From Thysanoteuthis rhombus (lineage: Eukaryota; Mollusca; Cephalopoda; Oegopsida; Thysanoteuthidae), in assembly GCA_963457665.1 (NCBI GenBank), contig OY735228.1, positions 1,701,673-1,765,672 on the forward strand: a DNA stretch of 64,000 bases. Direction: 5' to 3'. The position numbers were made by a program, and so were the translations under genes. Each line of letters opens with the position of its first letter. Position 1 is the stretch's first letter. Positions 24,030 to 35,903 of the stretch are shown in pieces. Below the pieces are notes generated by a model. The model was not told where the DNA came from and ran no database searches. It saw only the letters and a list, made by a program, of their open reading frames with translations.

Positions 24030-24545
24030 AACAGAAATTGTTAATGACTTTGTCTACCTAGGTAGCTTCATCAACAACCAAGGTAATATTGACAAAGAAA
24101 TAAACTGAAGAATCGGCAAAGCATCAACAGCCCCCACAAGGCTGACCAAAATCTGAAGAAGCAAGAAGTTCTCCTTGAAAATCAACATCTGGTTTTACAA
24201 TCCCAACGCCTTCTCTATCTTGCTCAATGGCAAGAAAATATGGCACCTGGAATCCAGCCAGGAGAAAAAAAAAAATGGATGCATTTGATATAAAATACCC
24301 AAGAAAAATATTAGGCATCAGGTGGAATGACTTTGTAAGAAATGATGACATTAGGAAAAAAGCCAATCTATGTCCGATTTCAAATGAAATCTGCAAATGG
24401 CAGATAGTACGGAGAGGCCATATGGCAATGATCCAAAGTACGCTGTTCGAATTCCAAGAACTGTGGCAGATTCTTAATGGAAAATGAAAGTGAGGCTGAA
24501 ATGAAGAGTGTTGATTGCCTCGAGCGTCTAATGACAATTCTAAAA
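24030..24545 (+). mobile_element. Degenerate non-LTR retrotransposon, post-RT C-terminal fragment
   Basis: Plus-strand frames give EIVNDFVYLGSFINNQGNID, then RIGKAS after a stop. These are followed by KMDAFDIKYPRKILGIRWND and FVRNDDIRKKANLCPIS, and end near an RGH motif. The order YLGS...ID.EI..RIGKA, LDAFD...RKILGI.W.D and N..IR is the usual C-terminal part of invertebrate LINE reverse transcriptases. Stops and small indels show decay. It is a different, divergent family from the 8.2-9.6 kb element, because the shared motifs read differently. Confidence 0.8.
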
Positions 24546-24839
24546 CTGGTTTCAAGTCTTCAGTTATGAAATTATGATTTGATATATCAATGACAAATTA
24601 AGAAAACGGGAATAATTTCTGTTGCAAGTGAAAGCTCGTTTAAAGTTTGCAAATGATAACTCTGATATAGACAGAAGCTTTTTCGCACGCTATGGTCGGA
24701 CAAAACTGAATTTTAAGTACTTTGGTACAATGACCTGGAGTAACTTAACGTATAGACTGAAACCAATGACTTTTTAGCAAAACTGACAAATGCACATCTG
24801 ACTAAATTTCTTTGTGATAAATGGTTTTCGAGGTCCAGC

Positions 24840-25288
24840 TCAACCCATGACTTAGTAGACAGTCAGGGTCAGATGTAGAGTACTTCCCTTTCACTGCATT
24901 TCTAAGGACAAAGTGAGTTACCTGGTGGTGCTTATTTCTTCTCCAGGTAACACACGACAGATTATACTGGATTGCACGCACCAGTAGCTATGATTCCTGA
25001 CCTGACCTGACCTATTGGAAGAAGTGGAACCAGTCTGCTTCAGGGGCTCCACTCCTGGATTGAATTCCAGATGGTCTGTCTCTTAGACTGGTTACCAACC
25101 AAGGCTAGAGAGCCCAGTTTACCTTACTATTTACCCATAGCTGGATGGAGGAGTGGGTTCCTACCTTTCCCATGGCTGTAAGTACAAAATGAACATCAAC
25201 TGTTGCAGCCAGAATCTGAACTCTATTTGCCCATTTCATTTAATGTGCTGTTAACGATTAGGCCACTCACATCTCCACTTTATAATCA
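24840..25288 (-). mobile_element. Full-length tRNA-derived SINE, same family, minus strand
   Basis: Read on the minus strand the head is gatgtgagtggcctaatcgt with gagttcagattctggctgca as box B. The body shares the cactcctcc, ccagctatgggtaaatag, accagtctaagagacagac and gtggagcccctgaagc blocks with the copy at 17882. The tail is gactgtctactaagtcatgg. It shows that the family has a tRNA-like head, a 400-bp body and a TA-rich tail. Confidence 0.8.
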
Positions 25289-25630
25289 CCACATTATATA
25301 ATCATCAAATTTCATCCTAATGTTGTTGGGTGCTGTACAAAACACCAGAGTACTATAGCCAGTATTAGGACATTTTTCTTCCCCATGTACTACTGCTTCA
25401 GTGTGCAAGTATGGCGTGGGGTACTAGGCTTTGCTGGACTGTCCTTGAACTACAATGGACAGGTAGTCAGGTGTGGTACTTAGCAACCAATCAAATAAAA
25501 AGCAGCTCACCTGCACAGTTCACGAGAAAAGCAACTAAAACATTTATTCACACTAGACATCAGATTTTAATGTATCAGCAAACAAATAAGACCACTAGAC
25601 GACCATTGTCTTTGTTCAGTGGCAACATTA

Positions 25631-26066
25631 GGTCAGGTTAGTCACTCAATAGAAACAGTCACAGGACCAACATCTATAGGAAGTAGGAAATGTTGTGGGA
25701 GATTGATTGGAAAATTAGAAAAAGGTGGTGATCAATGAATATGTTACTTATCCTGCCTTTTGTTGGGCAGTGATCTCTAAAAAAAAAAAATCCAATTTTT
25801 TGATCAAAAAAAATAAGAAAAAACGTATGAATGCTGCCTGACACAAAGATAAAGGACAAATTTAGTAAAAAATTACATTGTGAATTGAACTCCCTGCTAA
25901 AAACCCATTTTGAGGGGGAATTTCCAGAAAACAAAGTCGCATTTTTTTCTAGACATATAGAGTAATGTTTAAATGATTGGTGACTTGTATGTGTAACATA
26001 CATAGTCAGCCAGACCCACTTGAAAACTGGAGAAACCTATGATAATGTTGACAGTTTTGGATACAA
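25631..26066 (+). repeat. Interspersed repeat family A copy
   Basis: Begins ggtcaggttagtcactcaat and contains gggcagtgatctctaaaaaa; ends near gttgacagttttggataca. Minus-strand frames over it read like those over the other copies, which is due to shared repeat sequence. Confidence 0.78.
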
Positions 26067-26227
26067 ACTTAGACAGGTTTTCTAGTCTTTCTTAGATCTT
26101 GACCTTGGGAAAATAATATAAAAGGCAATGAAATAAAAAGAGGGCAACCACCTGCGCTATCCAGGGAAGAATGCTCTCAAAGCATAAAAGGCCAGGTAAG
26201 CAGTTCTGGCATGAAATAAATGAACTA

Positions 26228-26480
26228 TTTACAGTATTATCTTGGGAAAGCTGAGGATACAAGCTTAAAATATGCAGTGCTTAATGAAATGGCATTACAC
26301 GGGGTCATTATAACATAGCACAAATAGAAATTGAGTTACCAATCATTTTGAAATGTATATCATTATTGAGCCTCAACAAGATGAAATGGATTAGTAGCAT
26401 GTATCCCATCTAGTAGCTACTGGGGTTCAAGGATGCCATTATTTCCAGAGACTGTCTATGATGCTGCCTTCTATCATTCA
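26228..26480 (+). repeat. Interspersed family E copy
   Basis: Shares aacatagcacaaatagaaattg, atcattattgagcctcaaca, agatgaaatggattagtag and cagagactgtctatgatgct with 49745-50075. Confidence 0.68.
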
Positions 26481-26499
26481 TCTCAATCGGTCTTAGAAA

Positions 26500-26585
26500 A
26501 AGTTGCGATAAAAAGCAACAAATAAATCAAGATGAAGGTAAAAAGTAAAGAATAATAATGTTATATAATGCTTCATCTAAAAAAT
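26500..26585 (+). repeat. Interspersed family D copy
   Basis: gttgcgataaaaagcaacaa, aatcaagatgaaggtaaaaa and tataatgcttcatctaa match the 6.5-7.3 kb cluster. Confidence 0.65.
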
Positions 26586-26718
26586 TAAAACAAAAAAAAC
26601 AACAAAAGAAACAAAATGTATTAAAATTACAGAAACTACCAGAATTTACAGAAACATGGTTGCTGATTGGACTGATGGATGGGTTTCAGGATGTTATTTG
26701 AGCTTCTGTTTTCTGGTT

Positions 26719-26797
26719 GTGTCTCAGTGGTTCAACTGGTAGAGCAGGCCAGCATAAATGGGGCTTCCTTTTTGGGATGAGGGTTTGATTCACACCT
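26719..26797 (+). mobile_element. tRNA-like element (SINE head)
   Basis: gtggttcaactggtagagca is a box A region and gatgagggtttgattcacac carries box B. The total length is close to a tRNA, but stem pairing is poor; likely a SINE head or tRNA pseudogene. Confidence 0.6.
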
Positions 26798-27125
26798 AAA
26801 GGTAACTCTTTATTTTCCGATCAGATGCTATCAACTCACTACCAGAGCGAAATTAATCAGAGTAATTGTTGCATTGAAAAATACCAAATTTACTTTGAAA
26901 ATTTTTTGAGAAGAGCTCTATAGCAAATCAGTGCTAAGCAGAGTGCTTATGTATACAGAATTGAAAATACAAATTAACCAGGAAAGTGTACTATATAGTA
27001 TCAATAGTAAAATCTATACAGGGTTGGATCAATTCTCGTTCATATATTGAATTAACGGTATTGCTTTATGTTCAAACACGAATAAGCATAGCTGACCGTC
27101 TGTATTTAGATAACATGTTTAGATA

Positions 27126-27450
27126 GTTCTGGTTAGTCATTCAAGAGAAACCATCACATAATTGATGACTTTTGGCAGCATGTTGTGTTGGAGTCGATCA
27201 ATTAAAGATTGAAAAAAGTTGTGATCAATGAATCAATTACTTCTCTTGCTTTTTGTTGCACTGTGATCACTAAAAAAAAAAAAAAAAAAGAAAGTGAAAC
27301 AAGTATGAATCTCTCTATATTGAACTCCCAACTAAAGACCTATTGAATTTGCAGCCTTTTATCTCTATAGGTACAACCTGTACATATGATAGATAGCCAG
27401 CCAGACTCACTCAAAAACGAAAGAGGATCATGTTTTTGGCGATGGTTCCT
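27126..27450 (+). repeat. Interspersed repeat family A copy, internal deletion
   Basis: Begins tctggttagtcattcaagag and keeps ggcagcatgttgtgttggag and cactgtgatcactaaaaaaa; the middle is shortened. Confidence 0.75.
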
Positions 27451-30400
27451 TATAATGCTGAGAGGAAAATGAAGATGATTTCTTTTGAAAGCTTAGAAAC
27501 GCTGAATATTACATGACCAAAACAATTTGTAAATGTTTTTTAAGTTTTTCTTTTGGTCAGGCTGAAGCAAGAAAAAAAAAGATAGTAGTTGGCAGTACTT
27601 CAAACACACAGACATAAAATGTGCTGCTGCAGTTCACCACCAGCGATCCATTTTATGAGTGCATGTGTTCGCTTGCAGTAGGTGGGCAACTGCTGCTGGT
27701 TATATCACAACTGCTACTCCTACTGCTGATGATGAGGATGTCGCAGTTTAGTTTCTTACTCTGTTGCTCTTTGTTTTAATAAAATTATTCAAAAACAGAA
27801 AATATGAAGAGTTGTAGATAAGTCGATAGTAAAATAAGTTTTGTTCGAGGTATACGTTTTTTTTTGTTCACAATAAATACATTTGAAGTAATATAATTTA
27901 TCAATACAAAAAACCCCAGGCATTTTTGACAGGTAATATGTTATTCAGTTTATCAAAATCATATTTGGGTGACAATCGAATTGAAGTGAAACTTTTCTCT
28001 CCAGAGCAACTATTTCAGATTAAAAATTTGAGACTATACCAGTTTTTATTGATAGGAAATACATTGAAAGAAAAAAAAAAAAACCTCCAGCAAAAAGCAT
28101 AAAACAATGCAACTACATAAAAAACATGATCCATTCTTATAGACAAGCATCTCACATATATAAACTTGAGGGAATATAGATATTCAATGAGAGGTGGGCA
28201 CTTGTTTTAGTCAGGTAATTTGATTCATATGAGATCTAATTTGAGACAAACAAAGTCCCGTCTTATGAATGTTCAAATATTTCGTAGATTGTCCTTCAAT
28301 CTTCCCAAAACATTTGCAGTCCTCTCTTGCCACACCAGTGTAGGGCCTCGCACCATTCAAGAACCTCAGCTTCAGATGTTCCGCTAGATTACATCATTAA
28401 TCACTTGACTAAATGATGCGTGACTGGAGATTCAAGTTAACTCTTGCATAACATTGAAAATTAATGGAACATTAAAAACCAACAGTCATCAAATATCAAT
28501 TACTACCATAATTTGTCAACATATGAAAAACACACACGCAATAATGCATATAGGAAAGAGGGAGGGGGAAGGGGAGAGAGGGGAGCAATACGTAGTTGCA
28601 TTCTTGTAAAATTAACAATAGACTGCTGTGCATATTCTATGATGCAATGATATTCTGACAAACCATTACCAAGCTGTATCAATAAGCTTTTTGTCACATC
28701 AACAAGTACATGGGTCAGAGAGAGCCAAACTTTGAGGATCCAGTTTTGCTGATAATGCTTTTTCCTGAAATTCTAGATAGAACGGACGAATTTATATCTG
28801 CATCATTGATTGTACTGAGATTCAAAGGAGAAATCTTTATCAGCAAAATTGTTATTGGTAAGTTGAAGAGTCTATTGTTACAAACAAAGAAACAGAGTCA
28901 CTTTTTCTGATTGTTTCTTTGTCCTTGAATTCCAGTATCTATAACTGATGAAGGATACATAAGAAAAGATAGAATAAATCAAATATACCAATACTTCTTG
29001 ATCTGGACCCTCAAAAATGACGACATATACATTCACTCCCTGACATAAGACCTAGCAAACTTGCAACCATCCATGCATACGACCAAAATACAAAGATATG
29101 AAAAATTCATGTAAATATAAAAGTCACGGTAGATTGAACAAAGTATAAGCAAGTATAAAAATTTGCCCAGTCATTCAGGTGGAGAAGAGCTGAAAAGTGC
29201 AACTACGTAAATACCATATATATCACTCTTCGTTGTACGTGTTTAGAAGATAAAGAGAATAGCAGTGTACATATATATGTATATGTGAAGATGACACTTT
29301 TGGATTAAAAAAAGAAATGTTATGGGCAGTTTGCTGAATGGACCCATATACGATAAAAAGGAAATATAGGTTATTAATCATGATACAAATAATACAATAA
29401 TATTTGTCTGATTTACAACCATTTTGAGAAACGATTCAATTGACAAACATTGCCTTTTATAAAGGTAGATTATAAAGATTTGTATTTTTGGAGAACAGCG
29501 TTCTGATGACCAAAAACAGATATTTTTTTTTTTTTAAATTTTGTTTCTATTCTCATTACTTCTTGTATCTTTATTATTCTTCAATTTCAGCATTTTCACA
29601 GCATCATCTGATCATAAAATTCTATTTTGCCAAGTCAGTTGCATCCTTTAGCACGACATTAGTAATTATTGTGTGTGTGCGTAAATTACAAAAAAAAATT
29701 AAAATAATTATCTGCGTATTTTGTATTTATTTTTGAGGAAGTATTAAAATTCATGATCTGTGAAATATAACTTGTTTTCAATCAGATAATTTATAGCCTA
29801 TATATTTTTTCAAGTAACCGTGAGATTTCTACCTATCTCGCTAATGTAGATTTTATATCTATATCTATATATCTATATATGTGTGGAGAGTAAATGACAA
29901 CTTGCTTACCTTCACACTCTATAGCAATGTCAATCAATCAACCCAGCAGGGAGGGTGAGAGAGAAAGAGAAGATTTTTTTCAAATCCTCAAAAGAGCTCG
30001 GTTGCTGATTGTCAAATGTTTAGATGATTGAATATCTCCTTGTTTTTATTGTTCACATGATGTTTCAACCACTCCATCCTACAGTCTTCTCCAGGTATTA
30101 TGTAAGAAGTGGGACTCTTTTTCGCTGGTGGCAAGTCACGGTAATAAACAAATTTTTTTTTCTTTCAAACAGCAGCAATCCTTATGACAGAGGTTAGATT
30201 GTCCTCAAATCTCTTCGAATGTTAATGACCCTTCTTTAAATTATAGATAGTAATGCTTCAATGAGCTGAAAAGCCCCTTTGTCAAAGTATGTGTAGAGTT
30301 TATTAGATGATCTTTATGAACAAGACACGGCATTAGCATCCGTACAATGACTCAAATGACTACAACGGAAACCGTCAGTACTGGAACATGGTCGCCAATA

Positions 30401-30714
30401 GGTTCCATGGTTAGCTGATATTCACAACTACATTTGTTGGTGAAGTACGCCACATTAAACCGACCTTGTGATACATCCTGTTCTCATGGGGATTCAGATA
30501 AATAGGAGCTGACTATCTCAAGGAAAGAGATAACACTCATAGATATCCTCAAAAACAACTTTGTCAATGTAATATGATGTCGTCATCCAATTTTGAATAA
30601 ATTCTTTTGATATAAAATAAAAACAAAAAACAAAAAAAAAAACAAAAGTGGGAAAGTTCAAAGATATGAGAAAGTTCTCAACCTGATAACAGAAATAAAA
30701 TTAGCCATGACCCA

Positions 30715-30905
30715 CAGCCGTGATGTGGGGTGGTCGACTGAATAATGGCAAGGAGAATGAACTTGGCAAACAGAGTTCAACCTAATAGCTTTCAGGTAAA
30801 ATAGAGTGCAGTGAGTGACGCCACTTCAGGTGTTTTTTTGCTTCTTAGTTTATTCCACATATTGCAAAGCAGTGCCAAGTTAGAAGTAATGTGACAAGTG
30901 GAGGC
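30715..30905 (+). mobile_element. SINE fragment, tRNA-like head
   Basis: Head gtggggtggtcgactgaata resembles a box A; cagagttcaacctaatagct stands where box B is expected. The tail sttattccacatattgcaaa block is shared with the copies at 55336 and 57656. Confidence 0.6.
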
Positions 30906-33900
30906 CAAGCACGGGCCGCTGGCAGAGCAATGGAACAATTAATTATTATTAACCATCACATATCTAAGGTTTTCCAAGTATGTCGACCAACCACCCAAAT
31001 GGTAATTTCAGCTATAAAGACCAACCCTTGGTAGAGTTGCAAGTGGTTCATATTGCTTGCCACATAATCACTTTCATTCAACATTGTAGTGAACTATCCA
31101 CTCTTAATTGTTCATCAAAATTGCTCACAATAAATACATTGTTCTAAAAACTGAAAATTTTTGTTATTTCAAAGCAGTGAACTACACATGAATTATGGTC
31201 CAATAGATTTTTTTCACGTGGAAGCAACACATCAAAGCAACTAACACAACCAAGCTGGCACAAATCATTTTCAGTGCTTGATTCAGATATTTTCAGTTTT
31301 GATGGCATTGTAGAAGGTTGATTATTTTCATTTGATCGCAATCAACCACAACTTGTCTATCCAACTGAAAGATTTTCACGAAAGAATCTCTAGCCCCCAA
31401 AACTTAGCATATCAATTTTGCTCATTCACAGTAGAATAAAGCCAGTCTATAGAATGCACAATTTTTTTTGTTTGAGTTGTATTTTCACCTTTCTTGAAAA
31501 AAAAAAAAAAAAAAGGTATCAAGTGCCAAAAATGTGGCTTATTTTTTTTTCCATCTTCAGTGTTAGAATCAATAATCAAAAATATATTAATATTGACAGA
31601 AATTTTGAAAAAGAGAAGCTATGATAGTTGTCATCATACAATGAAAAAGTATCATTTGGAATGAAGTTAGCTAAAACTAACCCTCCTACCATCATTTAAT
31701 GACAAACAGAAACTTTTCAGTCAATCCTTAAAGTTAGAGAAGGCCTACCTGCCTGCCTTCAAAATCAGCATTTAAAATTCTAAGAGTTACTTCTGCTGTA
31801 CATTGAATACTGGTGTCAGTAGGAAGTACAAGACTACCTCAGATACCAGGCAGGTCAGTAAATTAATAAAAGCTGGACCTGAGGAAATTTTACAGTTATT
31901 GACAACTGGGATATCATTATCATTCTCACATATATATCTTTGCAATTAAAGTATCCTTGCTGAATATCTGCCCTGGCAGGATAAATTACAGTGAGAACCA
32001 AAAAATTAAATTGATGGAAATCAGATAGTGTTTAATTGAATTTGTTTTCAAAAAGTGATATTTGTGATTTCTGGAGTTTTTTTTTTTACAATCTTGCAAA
32101 AATGTTAATAGTACATACACACTGCTTCACAGAAAATAAACAAAATCCTTTTTTCTATTTCTCCTGGCCCTTTCTATGAATAATAATAAAGTACCCACAA
32201 GATATCTACCTCTTACTCTCTCCTCCTCTCTGAGAACGATACAAAATCCTCACTTGCCCTACAACCAAGCACTTTTTTTGTCAGCACCCAGCGGATACAG
32301 CAGAAACTGAGCATAAAAATGTTTCCGTTTTTAGCATGAATTTACATTGTAAGTCAAACCCTCCCCAAAAAGGTACATTCTGAGGGGTGATTTTCAAAAA
32401 CTAAAAACCTGCTGCGGGATCCAGTTAGTACACACACAAAATGTCATGGGAATGTGTTGTATCGTTCCTGCAGCAGGCTGTCACAGACATACGGACAGAT
32501 ATTTGGTGAATTGTGGAATGTATTTACATGAACAACATGCAAAGGCAAATGAAATAAATGAATGACAATCATAGTGAAGGGTGAGTCCCTTTTGCTCCCA
32601 TTCAAACATGAGCACCCTCTTGCATTCTAACCTTTGTTTAATAAATTCCACTGATGGAGGAGAGAAGGAATGAAAGATATGAGGAGAATTTGAATCACAT
32701 TGCTGTAAGATAATATACTCTCGTTCTTGTGGACAACGAGCATCTTCTTCACCTACTTTGTAAGCAGTGAAACGCCAAAAGGAGTAATAAAATTCAAGAA
32801 CATGTTGAAACAAATAAATCAACAGGTTTTATTGGTGTAAGAAGACACCAGAGAAGAAATGAATGATAATCAGAAAGCATAACGGTTGGTGGTCGTAATA
32901 CATACGAACAATCAGAATAATGAATCGGATTCTTCAGAGATTCATAAATTGCATTGGTATCAATAATAAAACTCAGACTTTTTAACAGCCTGGCCTTTTT
33001 GCTCTTCATTGCCAGAGAATTTAATTAGTTATAGAAGTTTTATACCATCCTTCATATTAACATTGTTATTGTTTCTCTTTGATGATATTGGTTATTGTAA
33101 TCAAGTTTGGTCATTGTCCTTCAATCAACTAGAAGTGACCCGATCCCCAGACACACACGAACCCCCGGCTCCTAAATATTAGACATTTCTCATTTAGCAA
33201 CACATTGACCTTAGCACAATACCCAGAAGGGGGATGGGGGTTAGGGAGAGGATAAGTGTTTTATATCTTATACATTAATGGTCAAAGCAATTAAAGATTT
33301 TACATACACACAGTTGAATTCACTATAACAATTGAGGTATTGAATCTTACTAATGGATGAATGAATAGCTGAAAGCTCTCATTAAAAACCTTTGAGACAG
33401 TTGGTACATACATGAGCCACTTATCAATGGTTCACTTCAACAAAAACAGGGAAGGTTGAGTGCAGGAGAAAATTAGGTAAAAAAACCCAACAAATTCTGG
33501 GTTTGTGATCTTCAATTGACAAGTAGTAAAGATGGATTGCCACATAAGTACATTATATTTGTACAGAGGAAAACAGTTATTATAATCACAAATATTATCA
33601 AACAGTTATTGCTATCGAAATCAGTCATTCCCAAACACTTCATAACAACAGACCATAAACTGTTCAATTTTGATGCCCTTTGCCTATTGTTATTAACCGT
33701 TTTTAAAAAAACGTTTCTCATAAGAACAGGTTCCAAAATGATCACAGTAAGTGGCGTACTTAAATAATATAGGTGGTCGCATATGATAAGTGCCCAATGC
33801 ACCATTAAAAAAAGTTTCCATCATTGTTTTAGAAATACAATGCTCATTTTTTTTCCATTTTGATACTTGAACATACTGCATCATGATTCTGATGTGAGAT

Positions 33901-34060
33901 AACTGACTCAATTTTGATCACAAATGATGGGGGAAGGATTGAAACAATGTTATTTAACAAGGGTTGACACATAACGCATAAGTGCTCTATCACTCACACA
34001 CACACACACACATTATTTTTAGCATTATTTAAAAAATGTGGGGTTTCTAAATTCACTCAC

Positions 34061-34145
34061 CTTTTTCTTAGTTTTCGTCTGTGTGATATCAATTACTCCA
34101 TTTTCTCTATCTCCTCTGAATAAGGTAATACGAACATAAGGATCA
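34061..34145 (-). CDS. Nedd4: NEDD4-like E3 ubiquitin ligase, C2-domain exon (SDPYV...QTKTKKK)
   Basis: This is an internal coding exon of 85 bp on the minus strand. The acceptor is a pyrimidine-rich tract ending ttttccag at 34146-34147 and the donor is AAG|gtgagt at 34060. The first base completes a Ser codon begun in the previous exon, so the upstream intron is phase 2. The remaining 28 codons are open, begin DPYVRITLF and end TQTKTKKK. In NEDD4/NEDD4L the C2 domain carries SDPYV, whose Asp lies in calcium-binding loop 1, and then QTKTIKK, followed directly by TLNPKWNEEF. That next segment is found as the next exon. C2 domains bring NEDD4-family ligases to membranes in response to calcium and help keep the HECT domain inactive. 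The middle (RGDRENGVIDI) is divergent, as expected for a variable loop. The match to the family is from memory, but three consecutive exons in order and in phase make chance very unlikely. Confidence 0.93.
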
Positions 34146-34374
34146 CTGGAAAAGAAATGAAACAAAAAGACGAATCAGTTGAGGCTTTCCAAGAATTGAA
34201 AAATAAAAATTTAAAAAAAAAAAACAAAATGCAAGAAACAAAGAGTACATATTAAAGACTGGAAGAAAATCACCATCTATGCTGGATTATGAAGGTACGA
34301 GGACAACGACAGTTTGAGCTTCAGAGGATGGCCACTTAGTCTCAATACCAGCACAGTGAATACAGTGTACTGTT

Positions 34375-34640
34375 TGTATACAGTATTTACTCAAGTACAA
34401 TGCAACCTCTGTATCCTTATCTTTCACCTAAGACTCAACTCCTCCATCCCCGAGTGCCACTAAACAAAATGTCCAGACAGTTTCTGTAAGAGTTTTGAAA
34501 AAAAAAGAAAAAGAAAAAGCACAAATCCATTTCTCACTCGACAACTAGATTTTCCCTCACATTATACATAAGTATGATAGTATTTTAAAAAAATTTTTTT
34601 TTTCATCTGAATGTCTGTCTTATATACCAGCACATATGGT
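34375..34640. mobile_element. Possible MITE, related ends
   Basis: The left end tacagtatttactcaagtac and the reverse complement of the right end, taccatatgtgctggtatat, resemble each other with several mismatches. Weaker than the 4043 copy. Confidence 0.35.
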
Positions 34641-35854
34641 AAACATTTTATATTTCATAGTTATCTCTCAGGAAATGTCAACAAGAAATATGTTCTTATT
34701 CTGAATTGTAACTTGAACTTTTTCGGTTTGTCTTTTCAGAATTAATAAAAAATAAGAAAAAAAAATCAACTTATGTAATGAATGATGTTATTTTTCTCAG
34801 TTTCTAGGTCAATAACAATGGACTTTTCCACTGAAAGGTAATAATTTTGCTGATATAGATAGCTACTAACCACTATTTGAAACATTGAACTCTTCCACTT
34901 GAATTGATTCAGTACTTTCTTTTCTAAACTATATACACAACTACCTTTATTTTAAAATACAGAGAGTTGTAACCAATTTGATGCATAAATAATTTATCTA
35001 TTTTACTCATCTAAAAAAGATGTCACAAAAAGTTTGGCTTCTTTTCTAAAGACAAGAACTGAAAGTTCAATGAGGTATCCACTATAAAGTTTAATCGCTA
35101 TTATTCCCAGACCACTTCAACCTGGGTGGAAGATTCCTTTAGATAAGAAACATCTTTGCAAGAAGAAGCATCTTCCCATTAGGTGACTTAAATCTGACTT
35201 GAAACAGCTGAAAAACAATACGGGGAATGACCAACTGACAGAGAGTAAAAAAAAAAATTGTCTCATGAAAATTCAAATATATTTAAAAATTTCTCATGAC
35301 GATTAACTGGTCAACAAATAAAAGTTTGAGCAAATATTTTCCCCTTTCTCTCTTGTCAGCTGATAATAATCCTTCGTTTGTTGTCATGGCTAATATTAAC
35401 TGTTCTATTGACAGTGTCTCTATTTTAAGCTGTTTGCATCTGATCAACAACCACATAGTCAGCAGCAAATTTGACTAACTCACCAAGTCAGTGATAAGAA
35501 TAGATACACTGAAAAATATCACTGTGTGCAACTTATTTTTTGTTCCTTGGTAATGTGATTTTTTTTTTCTAATTGATCGTGTATAGAAAGTACAGAGAAC
35601 ATCAGATAACTGAGCTTTTCCAATGATGATTCAATATCTACTGATTTTTAATGGGACATCAGGAAAATTTTCACTTTTTTTAATCACATAACGTAAGAAA
35701 AACTATCGATTTCCAAATGAAATTATGAATTACCGCCTCCTGTATATGCTCATTTTCATCACGTAAATTTAGCATAAACTTATAAAGAAAATTGAACCCT
35801 CAACTGAAAACAGAGTGGTAATCCACCCCAAATAAACAATTTCACTACTTATTG

Positions 35855-35856
<2 letters not shown>

Positions 35857-35902
<46 letters not shown>
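35857..35902. repeat. (GT)n microsatellite
   Basis: About 22 uninterrupted GT dinucleotides. The Cys-Val frames over it are artefacts. Confidence 0.95.

Positions 35903-35903
<1 letters not shown>

Larger units (their letters stand above)
10788..34060 (-). other. 23.3-kb intron of the NEDD4-like gene
   Basis: This intron is bounded by the donor at 34060 and the acceptor at 10788-10789. It is filled with (TA)n arrays, SINEs in both orientations, a 30-bp minisatellite, LINE remnants and repeat relics listed separately. The blocks 15700-16400, 18540-20900, 21450-22430 and 28100-31800 show only AT-rich unique sequence and short homopolymers. No further exon with good splice sites and a recognisable peptide was seen. 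Confidence 0.85.

Noticed and set aside
33512..33911. Overlapping frames on both strands of 72-97 codons
   Set aside because: Both strands are open over the same AT-rich DNA; no family signature seen.
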